DNA of 64,000 bases from Macrotis lagotis (GCF_037893015.1 NC_133662.1:200829050-200893049), one strand, 5' to 3'. Positions 1 through 12,630 are shown, numbered from the stretch's first letter. Made by a program: numbers and translations. The notes: a model not told the origin generated them from the sequence alone.

Positions 1-1666
1 AATGTTCTTTCCACTACAGTGTAACTGTTTCTTCATTCAGCAGTAATTTATTGAGACCAGTGAGATACAAACCATTGTTATATCATGTGGGAAATGCAGA
101 AATGAGGAAGACATTATCCTTTCCTCTATAAGTTTATCATCTAGTAGTGGAGTTGAAATAGTTATAACCTTAGGAGGAATGTGTTAAGTCCCATAGAGTG
201 TTTTGGAACCTCAGAAGGAAGGAATCACTTATTTTGGGATAGTTAAGGATTAGAGAGACCTTCTGAAAGGTAGCAGTATTGAGGAATAGTGTGATATATC
301 AACAGCAACAACAGCAATAATAATCATCACATAACAGAAATTTATAGATGATTTTAAGGATTGTTTAATGCTTTATAGACATTCCTTTTAGCCACCCTGT
401 GAGGTAAGTACTGCAGGTTTTCCATTTTATAGCTGAGGAAGCTAATCCTCAAAGAGGTCTTTCTCCCCTTACCTATGGTCTCTCAGCTGGTAAGTTTCAG
501 TGGTGGAATTTGGATTCAAGATTAATGGATGGTAACACTAGAAAAAGTTAAAGCTAGCTCACATACAGAACCTAAGATTAGGTTTAGGATTTTTTGGCTT
601 TGGCAGTCCATTAGAATTTTTTTAAAAAAGTAAGGGAATCATGCTTAAGGAAATTAATTTGGCAGCAGAACTATAGGTTGCAGTAGAAGAAGAGTTTAGG
701 AGGCTGATGCCAGGTGGCATAAAGACAGTATCATTGGAAATGGCAAGAAGTAGACATTGTAGAGAGAGAATGATAGGCCTCTAATGACTAACTGTAAATG
801 AGGAGAAAGGAGAAATAGCCTCTAATTTTGTAACCTATATTACTGGAATAATAACAGCTAATATTTATATGCTGCTTTAATATTTACAAAGAATGCTAAA
901 TATGTTAACTAATTTGAAATAATGATAATGCTATTTAAAGTACTAGGAAGAAATAGCTTCAGAGATAATGTGGTCAGTTTTGGACTCAGTGAATTTCAAG
1001 TGTAGGCAGTACTTTAATAAGTAAAGAATGGAAATACAGATCCTCATCTTGGGGCTTTAGATTTTTTTTGAGAGGGGGATAGTCATTTATATAAAAACAG
1101 CAGCTACAATCTTGAATGGGTAAAACATCAGAAAAAGTAAAAGTAAAAAACATTTTATGAAAAGGAGATTTCTAAGACCCTTATAATTTTAACCATTTCA
1201 GTTGCCCAGTGAACTTTAGTAAGAGAACATCTGGGTTTGTGTACTAGCTCTTAGAGGGCATAGTTGGTTTAATTAATCCACAGATTTCTGGACTAATTTG
1301 TTGAAAATTCTCTCATGGATCCTGGAGCCTTTCTAAATGTTTTAAAAGATACCTTTAGGGAATTTCACTTCTGAGATGAAATTAGAAACATAACAGTTTC
1401 AAGGAAAAGTCTTTAGAGCACTGAGAAAAATTGTGACTATTATTAAAGACTTGTTTTTCTCTGTAGTGAGGGAAAGAAACCCTTGTAATTTGAACCATCC
1501 TCAGCCTGTGTATGATATTTATCAAGTCTTTCTTGAGTCAGGTACTAGAGGCACAAATTAGTCAAACTTCTCCCTATGGCTTATTCTTATTGGATGATGA
1601 TCCCAGGTAAGACATTAAGCTGAAAAGAGGTTCATTATTGGATTACTACATAATGCTATAGAATAA

Positions 1667-1903
1667 GGGACAGCTTGGTGGTGCAGTGGATAGATGAATG
1701 GTCATAAAGACTTGATTTCAAATTTGGCCTCAGACACTAACTATATGATACTGAGCAAGTCATTAAGCCCTATTTGCCTCTGTTTCCTTATCTATAGAGT
1801 GATCTGGGAGAAGGAAATAGTAACCCATCTTCTTTGCCAAGAAAACCCCAGTTGGGATCACAAAGAGTCATGTACAACTGAAGTGACTAAACAACAACAG
1901 CAG
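1667..1903 (+). repeat. Old CORE-SINE with RTE/BovB-like tail
   Basis: The head (GGGACAGCTTGGTGGTGCAG) and CORE (ATACTGAGCAAGTCATTAAG) are degraded. The tail reads AGAAAACCCCAGTTGGGATC, then ACAAAGAGTCATGTACAACTG. It resembles the BovB-type tail GGTCACAAAGAGTCGGACAC, suggesting mobilisation by an RTE-type LINE. It gives a spurious 88-codon frame. Confidence 0.75.
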
Positions 1904-2699
1904 AATAGGATATTTAGAAATATTAAAAAAAAGAACTCAAAAAATAATTATGATGGATGATTATGTGGGTTGATGTGAAAATTATGAAAAATGTTACATC
2001 AGTAGGTTTGAAGACGAGAGGGATTAGTTACATTCAAATGATGTAGAAATTTCAAGATAGAAGCTAAACTTTATCCAGATGGTGTCTTAAATTAAGTAGA
2101 TCAGATTGATGTATAGAGAAAAAGAAGCTTACCTAATTTTCTTATTTAGATCAGAATGTGTATTTATGAATTCCTATATAGCTAAATTTACTTTTTGTTT
2201 TGTCTTGGGAAGATACCCCTGTGCCTCACATTCAGTTTCCATTTCAAGCCCAGATAGCTTTAAACATCATGGAAAATATAAGCATTAATTCATATTCTTA
2301 GTTCTAAAAGAATTCTTTCCTTAAAAATACATACCAAAGAGGAGCCAAAATTTAATTTCGAAGACAGGAACTATATGGTAGGTTAGAACTGTGGTATATG
2401 TAAAATTCTTACTTATTTTTCCCTAGGGATATGAATTCTTCTATCACCCTTTTCAGGCTTTGAACGTTCTCACCCAAGAGACTCTCCATATTTAGGAAAA
2501 TATCAGGAAAGTTAATCTTCTATACAAGAGACTGAAGGAGAGTGGATATCTCGGGGGTGGGGGGGGGGAAGGCTGTAAGACAATGAAATTTCCTGGGGAT
2601 TTTGCTATCTAGAGTAGGAATGTTGCTGTGGTATGCCCTGAAACCTCCATGGATGCTACGAGCTAATGTTCAAGTTTAGAAAATTTTTGTTTAAAGCAG

Positions 2700-3115
2700 A
2701 GCTGCCAGAATGTTGAAAAATTTCAAGAGTGTGCTTGGTTGAAGGAACTGCAGGTATTTAGTCTAGAGAAGACTGGGAATCATAATAGCTCTCTGTAAGC
2801 ATTTGAAGCTTATCTTGTGGAAGAGGAATTAGAATTGTTGCACAATTAGCAATATAGATGGAAGTTTGAGGAAGATAATTTTGGGTTTAGAGAGGACTTT
2901 TTGAGAAAGGTCATTTTCGCCTTGAAGTAAGAAAAACTGCCTGACACTTTTCTGAAAGTACAATAGATTGTACTTTGAAGGGGTTAATTCCCTTCCCTGG
3001 TGTGGGGGGTGGGGAAGGGGGCTCTTAAAGCAAAGAATAGATGAGCACTCATCTGCTTTGTTGTTTAGAGGATACTTGCTCTGGTATGAGTTAACTGGTT
3101 GACCTGTGATAACCC
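2700..3115 (+). repeat. CR1/L3 LINE 3' end
   Basis: The stretch has the order typical of the CR1 3' region: a TTTAGTCTAGAGAAGACTGG block, a CATTTGAAGCTTATCTTGTG block, a GTGGAAGAGGAATTAGAATT block, and AAGTAAGAAAAACTGCCTGA. It is old and heavily mutated. Confidence 0.65.
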
Positions 3116-3289
3116 ACTCTGAGTTTCTGTCATATCAAGATAGAGAGTAAGAAATGAAGAGAAGACCTTTGAAGGGAAAAAAAATCCTCTATTACCCTAT
3201 AGGTTGAGGAAGAAGAGTCAATGAAGGAGATGGTAAATAATCAATTACAGAAATAGGAAGAGAACAGTAACTTAGAAACCTACAGAGAA

Positions 3290-3545
3290 AAGTTTCAGGC
3301 TAGTTATGACTTCAGAAAACTGAATGTTGAAGCATGCCTCCTGCCTCTTGACAAAAAAGTGATGGCCCAGAGGTGAAGGCACACATTTTCAGATAGGCAA
3401 AGAGTTGATTTGTTTTGCTTCATTATACCTTTTTGTCTCATTGGAGGGCAAAGGGAAAAAGAGTTGGTGGGAGATGGTAGAGATGAAAAAAAAAGGGAAA
3501 TGGTAAATAAATAAAAAATACAGAGAAGAAAATAAATTCAGAAGG
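3290..3545 (+). repeat. Old L1 3' end fragment
   Basis: It contains ACTGAATGTTGAAGCATGCC, then CTCTTGACAAAAAAGTGATG, and an A-rich GAGGGCAAAGGGAAAAAGAG run, as in marsupial L1 3' ends. The antisense of this region recurs elsewhere in the window. Confidence 0.5.
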
Positions 3546-4677
3546 GGACCTAAATAGGGAATTTTTGTTACTACCTAGTTAAATTTAATTACATTTTAAA
3601 TTTGGAACATTGTCCTTGTTGATCCCATTATAATTAACAATGTATGAATACATTTATAATAAAAAAAGAATATTTTTAGAAAGAGAAGAGTGTCAAAGAG
3701 ACAGTAAGGCACGTAGAAGGACTGAGTGAATGGTTATTGGATTTGATAATTAGAAAATTGTAGGGTGTTTGGAATATACATTTTTAGAAGAGCCAGAGGA
3801 GAAAACAGATTTCTAACCAATATTGATTTACCTCCACTTTTAAATTCCATCAGAAACTCTTGTTAATTAAGATATCCATGTTTTTTAATAAGGTCCATAT
3901 CAACAAATGTATAGGCTACATAAATTTTGATTTCTGCAGTTTTGTGAAAATGTAACTTTTTACAAAGCCATGTAGCTTTAATTCTTTTACAAGAATTTGA
4001 CTATGTATGCCCTGCTAGTCTATTAGATAAATACATTATATTACTAAGCATTTTGGATTGCATTTGTCTTATATCTACTAAATCTATGACTAGTAAGATC
4101 ACTTGATTAGCAAGAGCATGCTACTGAGCACCAGGTTATAGAGTCTACCTATAAATTAATGAAAGTGAGCAACAGGGAGATTGGGTACAAGGATGTGTAT
4201 GAATCTACCGAAATTCTTTAATTACTACTGGAAAAAATGATCACTGTCAGGTCAGCAGTGTTATCTTTCTTTATAAAGGATAGCATATTAATGAATGCCT
4301 TTGATAGTAGAGAAATGGATAAACTACTTGTTTTGAAATAATTCAGTGTGAATTTTTCCCATTCTCTAAGTATTACAAATGAGGCAGGCTATATTGACTA
4401 GTGAATGAGAATAAGAATTCTATTCAAAATATTGCTAAAGTTCTAGTACAGAAAACTATTGTCCAGAAATTTTATTTTATCATGAGATCAGGGATTTTAA
4501 ATATGGAAGCAGACTTAAATATCATTTAGTTCTTCAGTATCACTCATTTTTAGAAACAATCAAGACTCACTGAAGTTCATTGACTTGTCCAATGTATCAA
4601 GGATCATATGTGATTGACCTGAAATTTGAACCTGGGTTTTATGTCTCAAATTCTTCCGTTTATTTACTCGCAGCTAA

Positions 4678-4900
4678 TGTTTATATAGTTCTTTAGTTTT
4701 TTTTACAAAACTTATCACATGTTATTTTATCTAATCCTGACACCAAACCCATAGGTGCTGTCATAATCTCCATTTTATAGTTGAGGAAACAGAAATTAAA
4801 ATTCTTTCTCAGGATTGTATGACTAGTGAGACAGGGTGCTGAAGCAGGAGTTCAGTTTCCAGCTTCCAAGGTAGCCCTCCCTCCATTGTGCCCTCTATAG
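4678..4900 (-). repeat. MIR3/THER1-like SINE
   Basis: It reads TTTATATAGTTCTTTAG, then CCATTTTATAGTTGAGGAAA and a degraded head. The parts match the order of the TATATAGCACTTTAAGG-type mammalian SINE in the minus direction. Confidence 0.65.
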
Positions 4901-5212
4901 TAATGTGTCATTATTCAGTCTTTAAAATATTTATTGAAAAAGTTTTGAGGGCAGCTAGGTGAGGATGTGAGTTAAAATCTAGCTTTAGACTAGTAATATC
5001 AGATATTGTTTGAAACAGATTGTCCAATGTTTGAAATTTTGTTTCCTAAAACGTTTTTTTATTGTAATCTGTTAGGCAATTTAAAATCCTGTAACTGTCC
5101 ATCCTAAAATTTATGTTGGGTTTAAAAGAAAATGTTGAAGAGAAATTGAAAACTTACATCGGTTGAGAAAGTTCTCTTCAGAGTTGTTAGCAAGAGTGAA
5201 ATTCCTTGTTAA

Positions 5213-5386
<174 letters not shown>

Positions 5387-6004
5387 TAAATAAATAATTT
5401 TTTATCATTTAGATTGGTCTTCCTAGAAAACTGAATATAATTTCCTATTTTAATGATGAAAGGTCAGATGTTAACCCTAACAGTTATAAGTGAATGACGT
5501 CAATCAGTAGATATTAGTAAGAGCTTACAGTGTGATCTTCACTACTCTATATTTGTTCAATAAGAAAGAAACATAAAACATTTCCTCTCCCTTCAAGAAA
5601 ATTACTGTAGTGTATCTATGGACCAGAATGAACACATGTGAAATAAGCAGTTAATTGACAGTCTGTATAGTACTTCCCACTCATTAATGTGGCAGAAATA
5701 AATATAAATAGTAAAATCCAGAGTTGGTAGACATATAGTCAAACTAGTAAGCTTCTGCCCCATACATTCCTGAGAGTTCTGTAAATTGGTGCAATGATTT
5801 TGGAGGCACTGGATATTATTGTAAATATCAAGTTAGCAAGCATATATCAAGAACTTCCCATGTGCTAGACACTGCTAAGCTTTGCCATTCTAATAGGGAA
5901 GACCACAAATAAAAGGAAGAGATGAAAAGCGGGAGATGACAAGGGTAGAGGTCCCTTGCAGAGATTCAATAAAGATCAAAAAATCCAGAGTGTCTAGAAG
6001 AATG

Positions 6005-6335
6005 AACTTCATAAATGAATTACCAAATTGATTATACCTTTTGATATAAAAATTCCACTATTTTGAGGATGTATCCAAAGGAAGTAATTCAAAAAGAGTT
6101 AAATATTCCACTTGTGTAAAAACTTGTTCAGCTACTACAGCAAAAAAATTGTAAACAACTCAAATTTCCAACAGGAGGAAAATGACTAAACAAACTAGCG
6201 TATTATTTCAATAATATGGTATATTGCTATTAAATGAAAAATATTGAAAATATAAAAGTTATGTAATATGGGTAAAGTAGAACTTGAAAAGTTTGCTAAA
6301 AATATGCTTATAACCATAAAGTCTAGTAGAGATTA
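6005..6335 (+). repeat. Old L1 3' ORF2/UTR fragment
   Basis: The order AAAATTCCACTATTTTGAGG, GTAAACAACTCAAATTTCCA and ATGGTATATTGCTATTAAAT follows the well-known L1 motif (cannot-be-missed 'aaacaacctaaatgtccatc ... tggtatat ... aatggaatac') in sense orientation. It is ancient and truncated. Confidence 0.65.
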
Positions 6336-7399
6336 CTTTCTATTTATTGTTTAATGTGTTTTTATCATAAATTGAATTCTACATAAAATAAAAAATTGAA
6401 ATATAAATTTACCTATACTTTTAAGAATCACTTAAAACTTCAAGATTATATAGTAGTTTTTGAAGTTTGTAAATTTTATTCAAAATTCTAAAGTTACCAT
6501 TTGATAGCTTTGCTTTTATATTTAGTTAACATTTTTTGAAATAAATATGGATGAATAATCATATGAAAATTTGAGTGTAATGTATTATTAAATTTCTAAA
6601 ATTATTTTAAATATTTTAGTTCAGTTCACATCCCAGTTTAGCCATTTTAAAATGTCTTCCTTTGTCATTTTACTTATTAATAAAAAATGTTTTAAAAATT
6701 CAATTTTTTAAAATTCAAATTTTTAAGATCTTCATAAATTATTTGCTGGTCTTTAATGGAATAATTACATATCTAAAAAGAAATGTTATCAAATAAATTT
6801 CTGTTTTTTGAATCATTATTTTATTGACACAAATTTTCATCTGTATTCAAATGGGGGAATTCTGATTCTAGGTCAAAAATTAAGTATTCAACATTTATCA
6901 CATATTTGAAAGAAACTGATAGTTTTATTATAAAATAGTAATAATCATACCTAATCTTGCATTTAATGGAAGCAACCTAATGCTTTTATTATGGCAGAAT
7001 ATAAACCTGAGTCCTCAGTAAATATTAAAGGACTTACCAGGGTATAAAGACTTAGTTACAGGGCTGATAACCACTTAAATGGTTTTCTTTTTGGACCAGA
7101 CTGGTTAAATGGTGAGTGAGACTCATCATCAAAGGCTTGACCAAAAAACAGTTATTTTTTTGTCATTACAAAAAAACACCCTTTCCCTCAAGACTTTTGC
7201 TAATGAACTTGAAAAGCATCAACAAAATAATTTTTTCCCTTATAAAAAAAATGAAAAAAACCAAAAACAGTTTAGCATGTGATACTGTAACTTGGTTTTA
7301 AAATAGGCAGGAGGGTTAGTAGTTACTGATCTCTTTATATGATAGTGAAAACATCATGTTTTCTCCCCCTATGTCAAATATCTTTAAAATTGATCCTGT
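6336..7399. other. AT-rich intron, nothing recognised
   Basis: About 1 kb of AT-rich SLC35A3 intron without recognisable repeat, conserved frame or RNA gene. A 61-codon frame at 7116-7301 is low complexity (Lys-rich) and not supported. Confidence 0.6.
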
Positions 7400-8650
7400 A
7401 CTACCCTGAAAAGTTGTCTTAATTCCAGCATAGACTTTCTCTATGTCTACTTTTTTCTGGTCCAGCTATTCTTTCCATCTTTGTTTTCCTTTCTGAAGAT
7501 GATCTGTAGATTCTTTTAGTGTTTTATTTTCTGTAGTTAGAAATTTTGGGGAGTTTTCTGGGATTTATTGAATTATAGTATTTAGATTTTTTTGATTTAT
7601 GTTCTTCTGGGAGATTTGTGATTTATAGAGATCATGTATTGGTCTTTTAGCACTAGTTCTTTTTTGCTTCTGTTCTTCCAAATTAGCCTTCATTTAAATA
7701 CATATTTTTCCTCTAACATTAGTTTGTCCTCTCTCACTTCTTTGGAGACAATCACTACCGTGAATTCAGAGTTTTGATTCTTTTAATTCTGCTAGGTAGG
7801 TCATAAAATTTTGCCAATTGTTCCCTTTAATTTCTTTCAAGATTCTAATTTAATCTCTTGATCCATTCAAAAATATCTTGTTATTGTTGTATGCTGTCTA
7901 GGGAAGTCAGAGTCCTCTGTGTCATCAGATGTTGGTTTAATTTCCTCTGTCTTGCAATATTTATATAGAGATATTTGCAGTTGTTTAGATAGTTTGGTGG
8001 TTATCTTTGCTTTTTGTTCTAATACCTTCTCAGTTGATTTTTCTGCGAGTGTTTTTGGTTTTTGACTTAATTTTCTTCCCCCCAACATCTTTGACAATTC
8101 TTGGCTTGTTTACTTTTATATTATGCTCTTGCTCATTTTCTGACATTTTCCCTTTTGATAATGAGTTTGTCCCTAGGAGCTGGATCTCAAAATTGTCTTA
8201 GTATCCTCTCACATTGAATGATTGACTTCTTGCCAGCGTCAGTCCCCTATGGGGGCAGAATTGCTTCCAGTCAGATGTCACTCTACTTTCCTTCTAGCTT
8301 AGTTGACCCACACATAAATTGGCAATCTTCCCCATTTCCCTCTCTGCTCTTTTGTTCCCTAGTGGAGTGCTGCTGTTCCAAGCAGAGTACACACCTGCCT
8401 TCTTAGATCTTATTCCCTTCCTTCCCTCCACAAGTGGGAAAACTGAATTGAGACCTGCTGCCTCTTGCCCCAAAATGATGGAATGAAAACAGGGTCAGGG
8501 TGTGCTGGCAGTGTTTGTGGCACAGGCATAGTGGTAAGAAAATTACTAAGTAGATTCCTGAGCAAGACCAGTGGGTCTGGTTATGTGCCCTGAAAGAGTG
8601 TGGGGGCTTAAAGGGGGAATGGAGAGACTGCTGTTGTCTTTCTTGTTAAG
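7400..8650 (-). mobile_element. L1-like retroelement, 5' region with ORF1-like frame
   Basis: On the minus strand a 76-codon frame (8097-7867) begins MSKMLGGRKLSQKPKTLAEK. It is basic and Gln/Lys-rich, consistent with the start of an L1/HAL1 ORF1 protein. Sequence after it is degenerate. A second copy of the same family lies in plus orientation at about 25550-26020, and that copy shares the same protein frame (GRKFSQKPRTLAEKSTDK). The family assignment to L1 is an inference. Confidence 0.55.
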
Positions 8651-8849
8651 CTTCTTGGTATTTAGCCTGTGGAGATAGGTGTAATTGCATTAACTCTTAC
8701 TCAGAATTCCTATTTGGGGGAGTTTTTGAGAATTAATGAAAACTGGAGAAAATGTTTAATTCTCCATCTTATTAGGTCAATCGTTTTTTTTCCTTCATTT
8801 TTTTCTTCAGTGTCATTTCTATTTTCTCATGTAGTGCATACTCTTTTTG

Positions 8850-10010
8850 CATGCAGAAATGACCTCATTCCATCCCCTCTTCTCTAGCAGATTATGTAAT
8901 CCCTGATCTCTCTTGTACTTCAAATGTTCCACATTACTCGCTGCCTCCCTACTGAATACAAACATACCCATGTCTCTTCCTCTTCTTCAAAAAAAACCCT
9001 TACTTGATCCATGCTCTCCTTTCTTCCCCCACCATTTGTCATCCCATGTATCTCCAGCCTTTTGTGGCTTGACTCCTTAAGAAATTCTTCTACAGTAGCT
9101 TCCACATCCTTTACTCTCAGTGTCCTCTTTAACTTTTTTGCAGTGTGACTAATCTCCATCCCATCATTCAACTGAAGCTGCTCTCTCATGATTACTGAGT
9201 ACTTTTAATTGCCAAATCTAATATTCTTTTCTGAGTCATCTTCCTTGTTGACCACTCTGCATCCTTTGACACTATTAAATATGCTCTTCTTCATTGATAT
9301 TCTGTTCTCTCTAGGTTTTTGTGACCTTCTGGTTCTTCTCTCATCTATCTGAGTGCTCCTTCTCAGTCTCCTTTGCTCAGGCATCATCCAGGTTGTACCC
9401 ACTAACCATGGGCATCTCCCATGGTTCTGACTTGGGTCCTCTCCTCCCTCTATGCTATTTGATTTGCTGATTTTATCTTATCATGGATTCCATTATCATC
9501 CCTATGCTGATGATTTTCAAATTTACTTATCCAGTCCTTTCCTCTCAACTGACCTTCAGTCATAAATCTCTGGCTGCTTGTTAGATATCTCAAACTGGAT
9601 GTAATGAATTCATTTTAAACTTTAGCCTGTCAAAATTAAAATCATTATCTTTTCCCAAAAATTCTCCTTCCTTCCAAACTTTATTGTTGTTGTTGGGAGG
9701 ACCCTCCCATTTATTTAGCCTTGAAACCTTGATTCCTCACCAGCTCTTCTCCTCCCTCCTCCCCACCCCAATCTGTTGACAAGACCAATATCTTTAATAT
9801 TGGCAATAATTTTTTACATGGTGTCTTATTTCTTTCCTCAGACATTGCCCACTATCCTGGGGCAGACCCTCATCACCAATGCCTGAATTATTCTAGTAGC
9901 AAGCTGATTGGTCTCCCTGCCAAAATTGAATTCTATGCCAAGATTTCTCAATCTCATTTTTTTCCCTGTTGCTTATTATTTTGTGAAATGGTACTACTCA
10001 AATTATTCCT
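8850..10010 (+). repeat. L2 LINE fragment, reverse transcriptase region
   Basis: The sense strand follows the L2 reverse transcriptase region: GACCACTCTGCATCCTTTGA (D-H-S-A-S-F-D, the AAFD block), CTCCTTCTCAGTCTCCTTTG, a CTATGCTGATGA block (Y-A-D-D core), ATCTCAAACTGGATGT, and GATTGGTCTCCCTGCC near the end. Many frame breaks show it is dead. The minus-strand open frames here (89 and 65 codons) are shadows. Confidence 0.8.
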
Positions 10011-10233
10011 TCCACATTGTGACTTTCTCTGTTGCTGTTTCACTATTTTGCAGGTTAATGTAGAAATTTAATGGGAATTTTCAGGGAGGTTTGCAGAAGT
10101 CACAGACAAAATGCAAAGGCAAGCAGATGACACACAAAAAATTATAGTAACTGAGAAATGCATAAAATAAATGTACAGTATAGTGGATGTGTAAGGGATA
10201 ACTGTATTTCCCCCTTCTTCATCTCTATGCTAC

Positions 10234-10302
<69 letters not shown>
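10234..10302. repeat. (TG)20(TA)10 microsatellite
   Basis: Forty bases of alternating TG (10241-10280) run directly into about 22 bases of TA, preceded by a short TA run. A truncated antisense SINE abuts the 3' side. The tract could adopt Z-DNA or cruciform structure. Confidence 0.95.
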
Positions 10303-10402
10303 GGCACTGGGGTTAAGTGGCTTGCCCAAGGCCACACAGCTAGGTAAATATTAAGTGTCTCAGGCACTGGTGCTTTATCCACTGTGCCACCTAGCCACCC
10401 CT
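10303..10402 (-). repeat. Truncated young-type CORE-SINE
   Basis: Reverse complement of the SINE: GGCTTGCCCAAGGCCACACA then GCTAGGTAAATATTAAGTGT and the head CACTGTGCCACCTAGCCACC. The B-box part between core and head is missing, and the TA repeat lies where the tail should be. Confidence 0.85.
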
Positions 10403-11221
10403 ACCAAAATATTTTTAACCTAGAAATGAATGAATAAGTCATTGAATCAATTTAAAAGTACTCAATATGTGTAAAACACTTTACCAAATTCTAGGGATAC
10501 AAATAGAAAAGTAATAAAGTCAGGTTCTTTTGTCAAGGAGCCCACATTCTAATTAGGAGAGAATGCATATTGAAGATTTCAACTACAAGACAGATGGAAC
10601 CCAGTAATTCTTATGGTATAGAGTAGCAAATAGATTGTAGCATATCTTCTTTAGTATTGTTCCCATTGATTAAACTATCCTACATTTGAGCCAAGGACTT
10701 AGGTTGAGAATTTTCTGGATCTTCAGTAACTTTTGGCTGTTGAGGAAATAGGGGATGCCATATTTACATAGCAATTACAAGCTGGAAATGAGTTCATTCA
10801 AAGAATTGCTTCTCTGAACCATACCTTTAAGACCTGGGCCAGAAGTAGGGTTGGTGAACTGGGGGACACTACTATTTCCAGGGTTCTTGGGCTTAGCTGT
10901 CTATCCTTGGTATTCAGTGATACTGATGTTATGGTATCTTTAGAGTTAAGGCAGAAAGTAGAACAGGTGTTCTGGAGCTGAGATAAATGATGATTTCTCT
11001 CATATTAAAAGCCAATTACTATTGGGAATAACTGAGATTTTTTTTTCCCAACCTTCCTATTTCATTCTCTACCAGGTCAAATTCAGTTTCTGAAGAATGG
11101 GGCTGATAATGAGATTGGGTTTAACATTCTCCTCAATCTTGTTCAGACCTCCCCCAACTGGGGAAGCTTAGTTTCTATTAAAGAGAGGTGAATTCTGGCC
11201 CATTTTGTTCTATTCAAGCTT

Positions 11222-11251
11222 GGGGAGGGGAGGGGGAGGGGAGGGGAGGGA
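11222..11251 (+). repeat. G-run tract (G-quadruplex motif)
   Basis: Six successive G runs of 3-5 bases separated by single A. It meets the usual G4 rule on the plus (coding) strand of the SLC35A3 intron. Confidence 0.9.
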
Positions 11252-11571
11252 GATCCTCCTAGATTTCCAGTCAAATTCTCCACTCTGCCTAGGGTTTATG
11301 AGCATCTAGAGACCTCTAAGAGGGGAGAGGTCTTTTGGTTTAAGAGAGACAGTCAAATGAAATCCTTATATTTTTAAAAATTAATTTATTTTTAATTTTT
11401 TGGAATAAAACAAGAATTTCCATAGTATAATAAAAAAGATCATTACACATAAAACTGCAAATGTACTATGCATAACTTGCTGTTCCTTTCAAATATACAA
11501 TGAAATTATCACGTAAATTTCTTTCTTTTCTTTTTCTCTCCACTCCCAAGATGATTATCATTATACACAAG

Positions 11572-11573
<2 letters not shown>

Positions 11574-11622
<49 letters not shown>
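11574..11622. repeat. (TG)n microsatellite within L1 3' UTR
   Basis: About 48 bases of GT/TG repeat located inside the L1 3' segment, at the place where a short CA/TG run seems normal for that L1. Confidence 0.95.
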
Positions 11623-11623
<1 letters not shown>

Positions 11624-11934
11624 TGTAACTATATTTAAACATATGTATATACACATATATATGCAAAGTTATTTATAAGTTCTATTTATTAGGTTTTTTC
11701 TAGATATAGATAGTGTCTTTCTTCATACATCCTCTGTAGTTAATTTGAGGGTTTTTAAAAATTTTTTTAATTTTATTTTTATTCTCATTTTGTACAAATG
11801 TTTTTTTTACATTAATAAAATATTCTTGTTTAAGAGTAAACGAAATACCCCCTCCCCCATGAATATAAACTTGCTTGAGCGATAAAGTAAAGGGAGAGAA
11901 AAAAAATTAAAATAAAAAAATAGTACTAATTGTA

Positions 11935-12110
11935 GGTATGGCCAGGTGGCGCAATGGACAAAGCACCAGCCCTGGAGCCACGAGCACCTGAGCTCACATC
12001 CAGCCCTGTAGACGCAACAGTCACCCAGCCGTGTGACATGCAAGCCACCTGATCCCCACTGCCCAGCAAAAACCAAAAAGAAGAAAAAGAAAGACAAAAA
12101 AAAAAATAAA
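11935..12110 (+). repeat. SINE-like cassette A in HAL1 3' region
   Basis: Reads GGCCAGGTGGCGCAATGGAC, AGCACCAGCCCTGGAGCC, a decayed B box (GAGCTCACATCC) and core (CCGTGTGACATGCAAGCCAC), with an A-rich tail. It is GC-rich and opposite in strand to the host element. Antisense frames of 110-130 codons here are artefacts. Confidence 0.75.
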
Positions 12111-12125
12111 ATAGTAATAATAGTA

Positions 12126-12289
12126 GGGGTGGCTGGGTGGCAGACAGAGCATTGGCCCTTGAGCCAGGAGCACCCAGGTCCAAATCCGGCCTCAGACACC
12201 CAAAGATCACCCTGCTATGTGGCCCCAGGCAGGCCACCCAGCCCCATTTGCCCTGCACCCTCCACCAAATAATAATAATAATAAAAAAT
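12126..12289 (+). repeat. SINE-like cassette B in HAL1 3' region
   Basis: Reads GGTGGCTGGGTGGCAGACAG, AGCATTGGCCCTTGAGCC, CCAAATCCGGCCTCAGACAC and TATGTGGCCCCAGGCAGGCC, with an (AAT)n tail. It has the same order as cassettes A and C. Confidence 0.75.
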
Positions 12290-12473
12290 GTGCTTCAGTC
12301 TTTGTTCTAACACCAACAACTCTGTCATGGGTGGATCACATTCTTTATGGTAAGACCATCGCAAAAGTTACTTCCATATTTTTTCAACGTTGCCATTGCT
12401 GATTGCAACTCCCTCCTTTCTTATTTCTCCACTACCATGTACTATATTTTCTCTCTCCTTTCACTGACTCTGC

Positions 12474-12630
12474 TATAGGATAGCTGAGTGGCGCAGCAGA
12501 CAGATCCCTGGTCCTGGAGCCAAGAGGCCCTGAGCCCCCATACCACCCCTTAGTCCTAGAATCCACCTGGCCCTATGGTCCTGGACAGGCCTTCCAATCC
12601 CAGCCCCTTGCAAGAAGTAAAAAAGAAAAT
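12474..12630 (+). repeat. SINE-like cassette C in HAL1 3' region
   Basis: Reads GATAGCTGAGTGGCGCAGCA, CCTGGTCCTGGAGCCAAGAG and GGCCCTATGGTCCTGGACAG, then CAGCCCCTTGCAAGAAG and an A-rich tail. It is the most diverged of the three. Confidence 0.7.

Noticed and set aside
9205-9402. Minus-strand Arg-rich frame, with a neighbouring 89-codon frame at 8920-9189
   Set aside because: Both are shadows of L2 reverse transcriptase sequence on the plus strand.
11807-12272. Overlapping frames of 79-130 codons, some looking like a secreted protein
   Set aside because: They run across SINE-like cassettes and A/T-rich tails of the HAL1 3' region and have no independent support.
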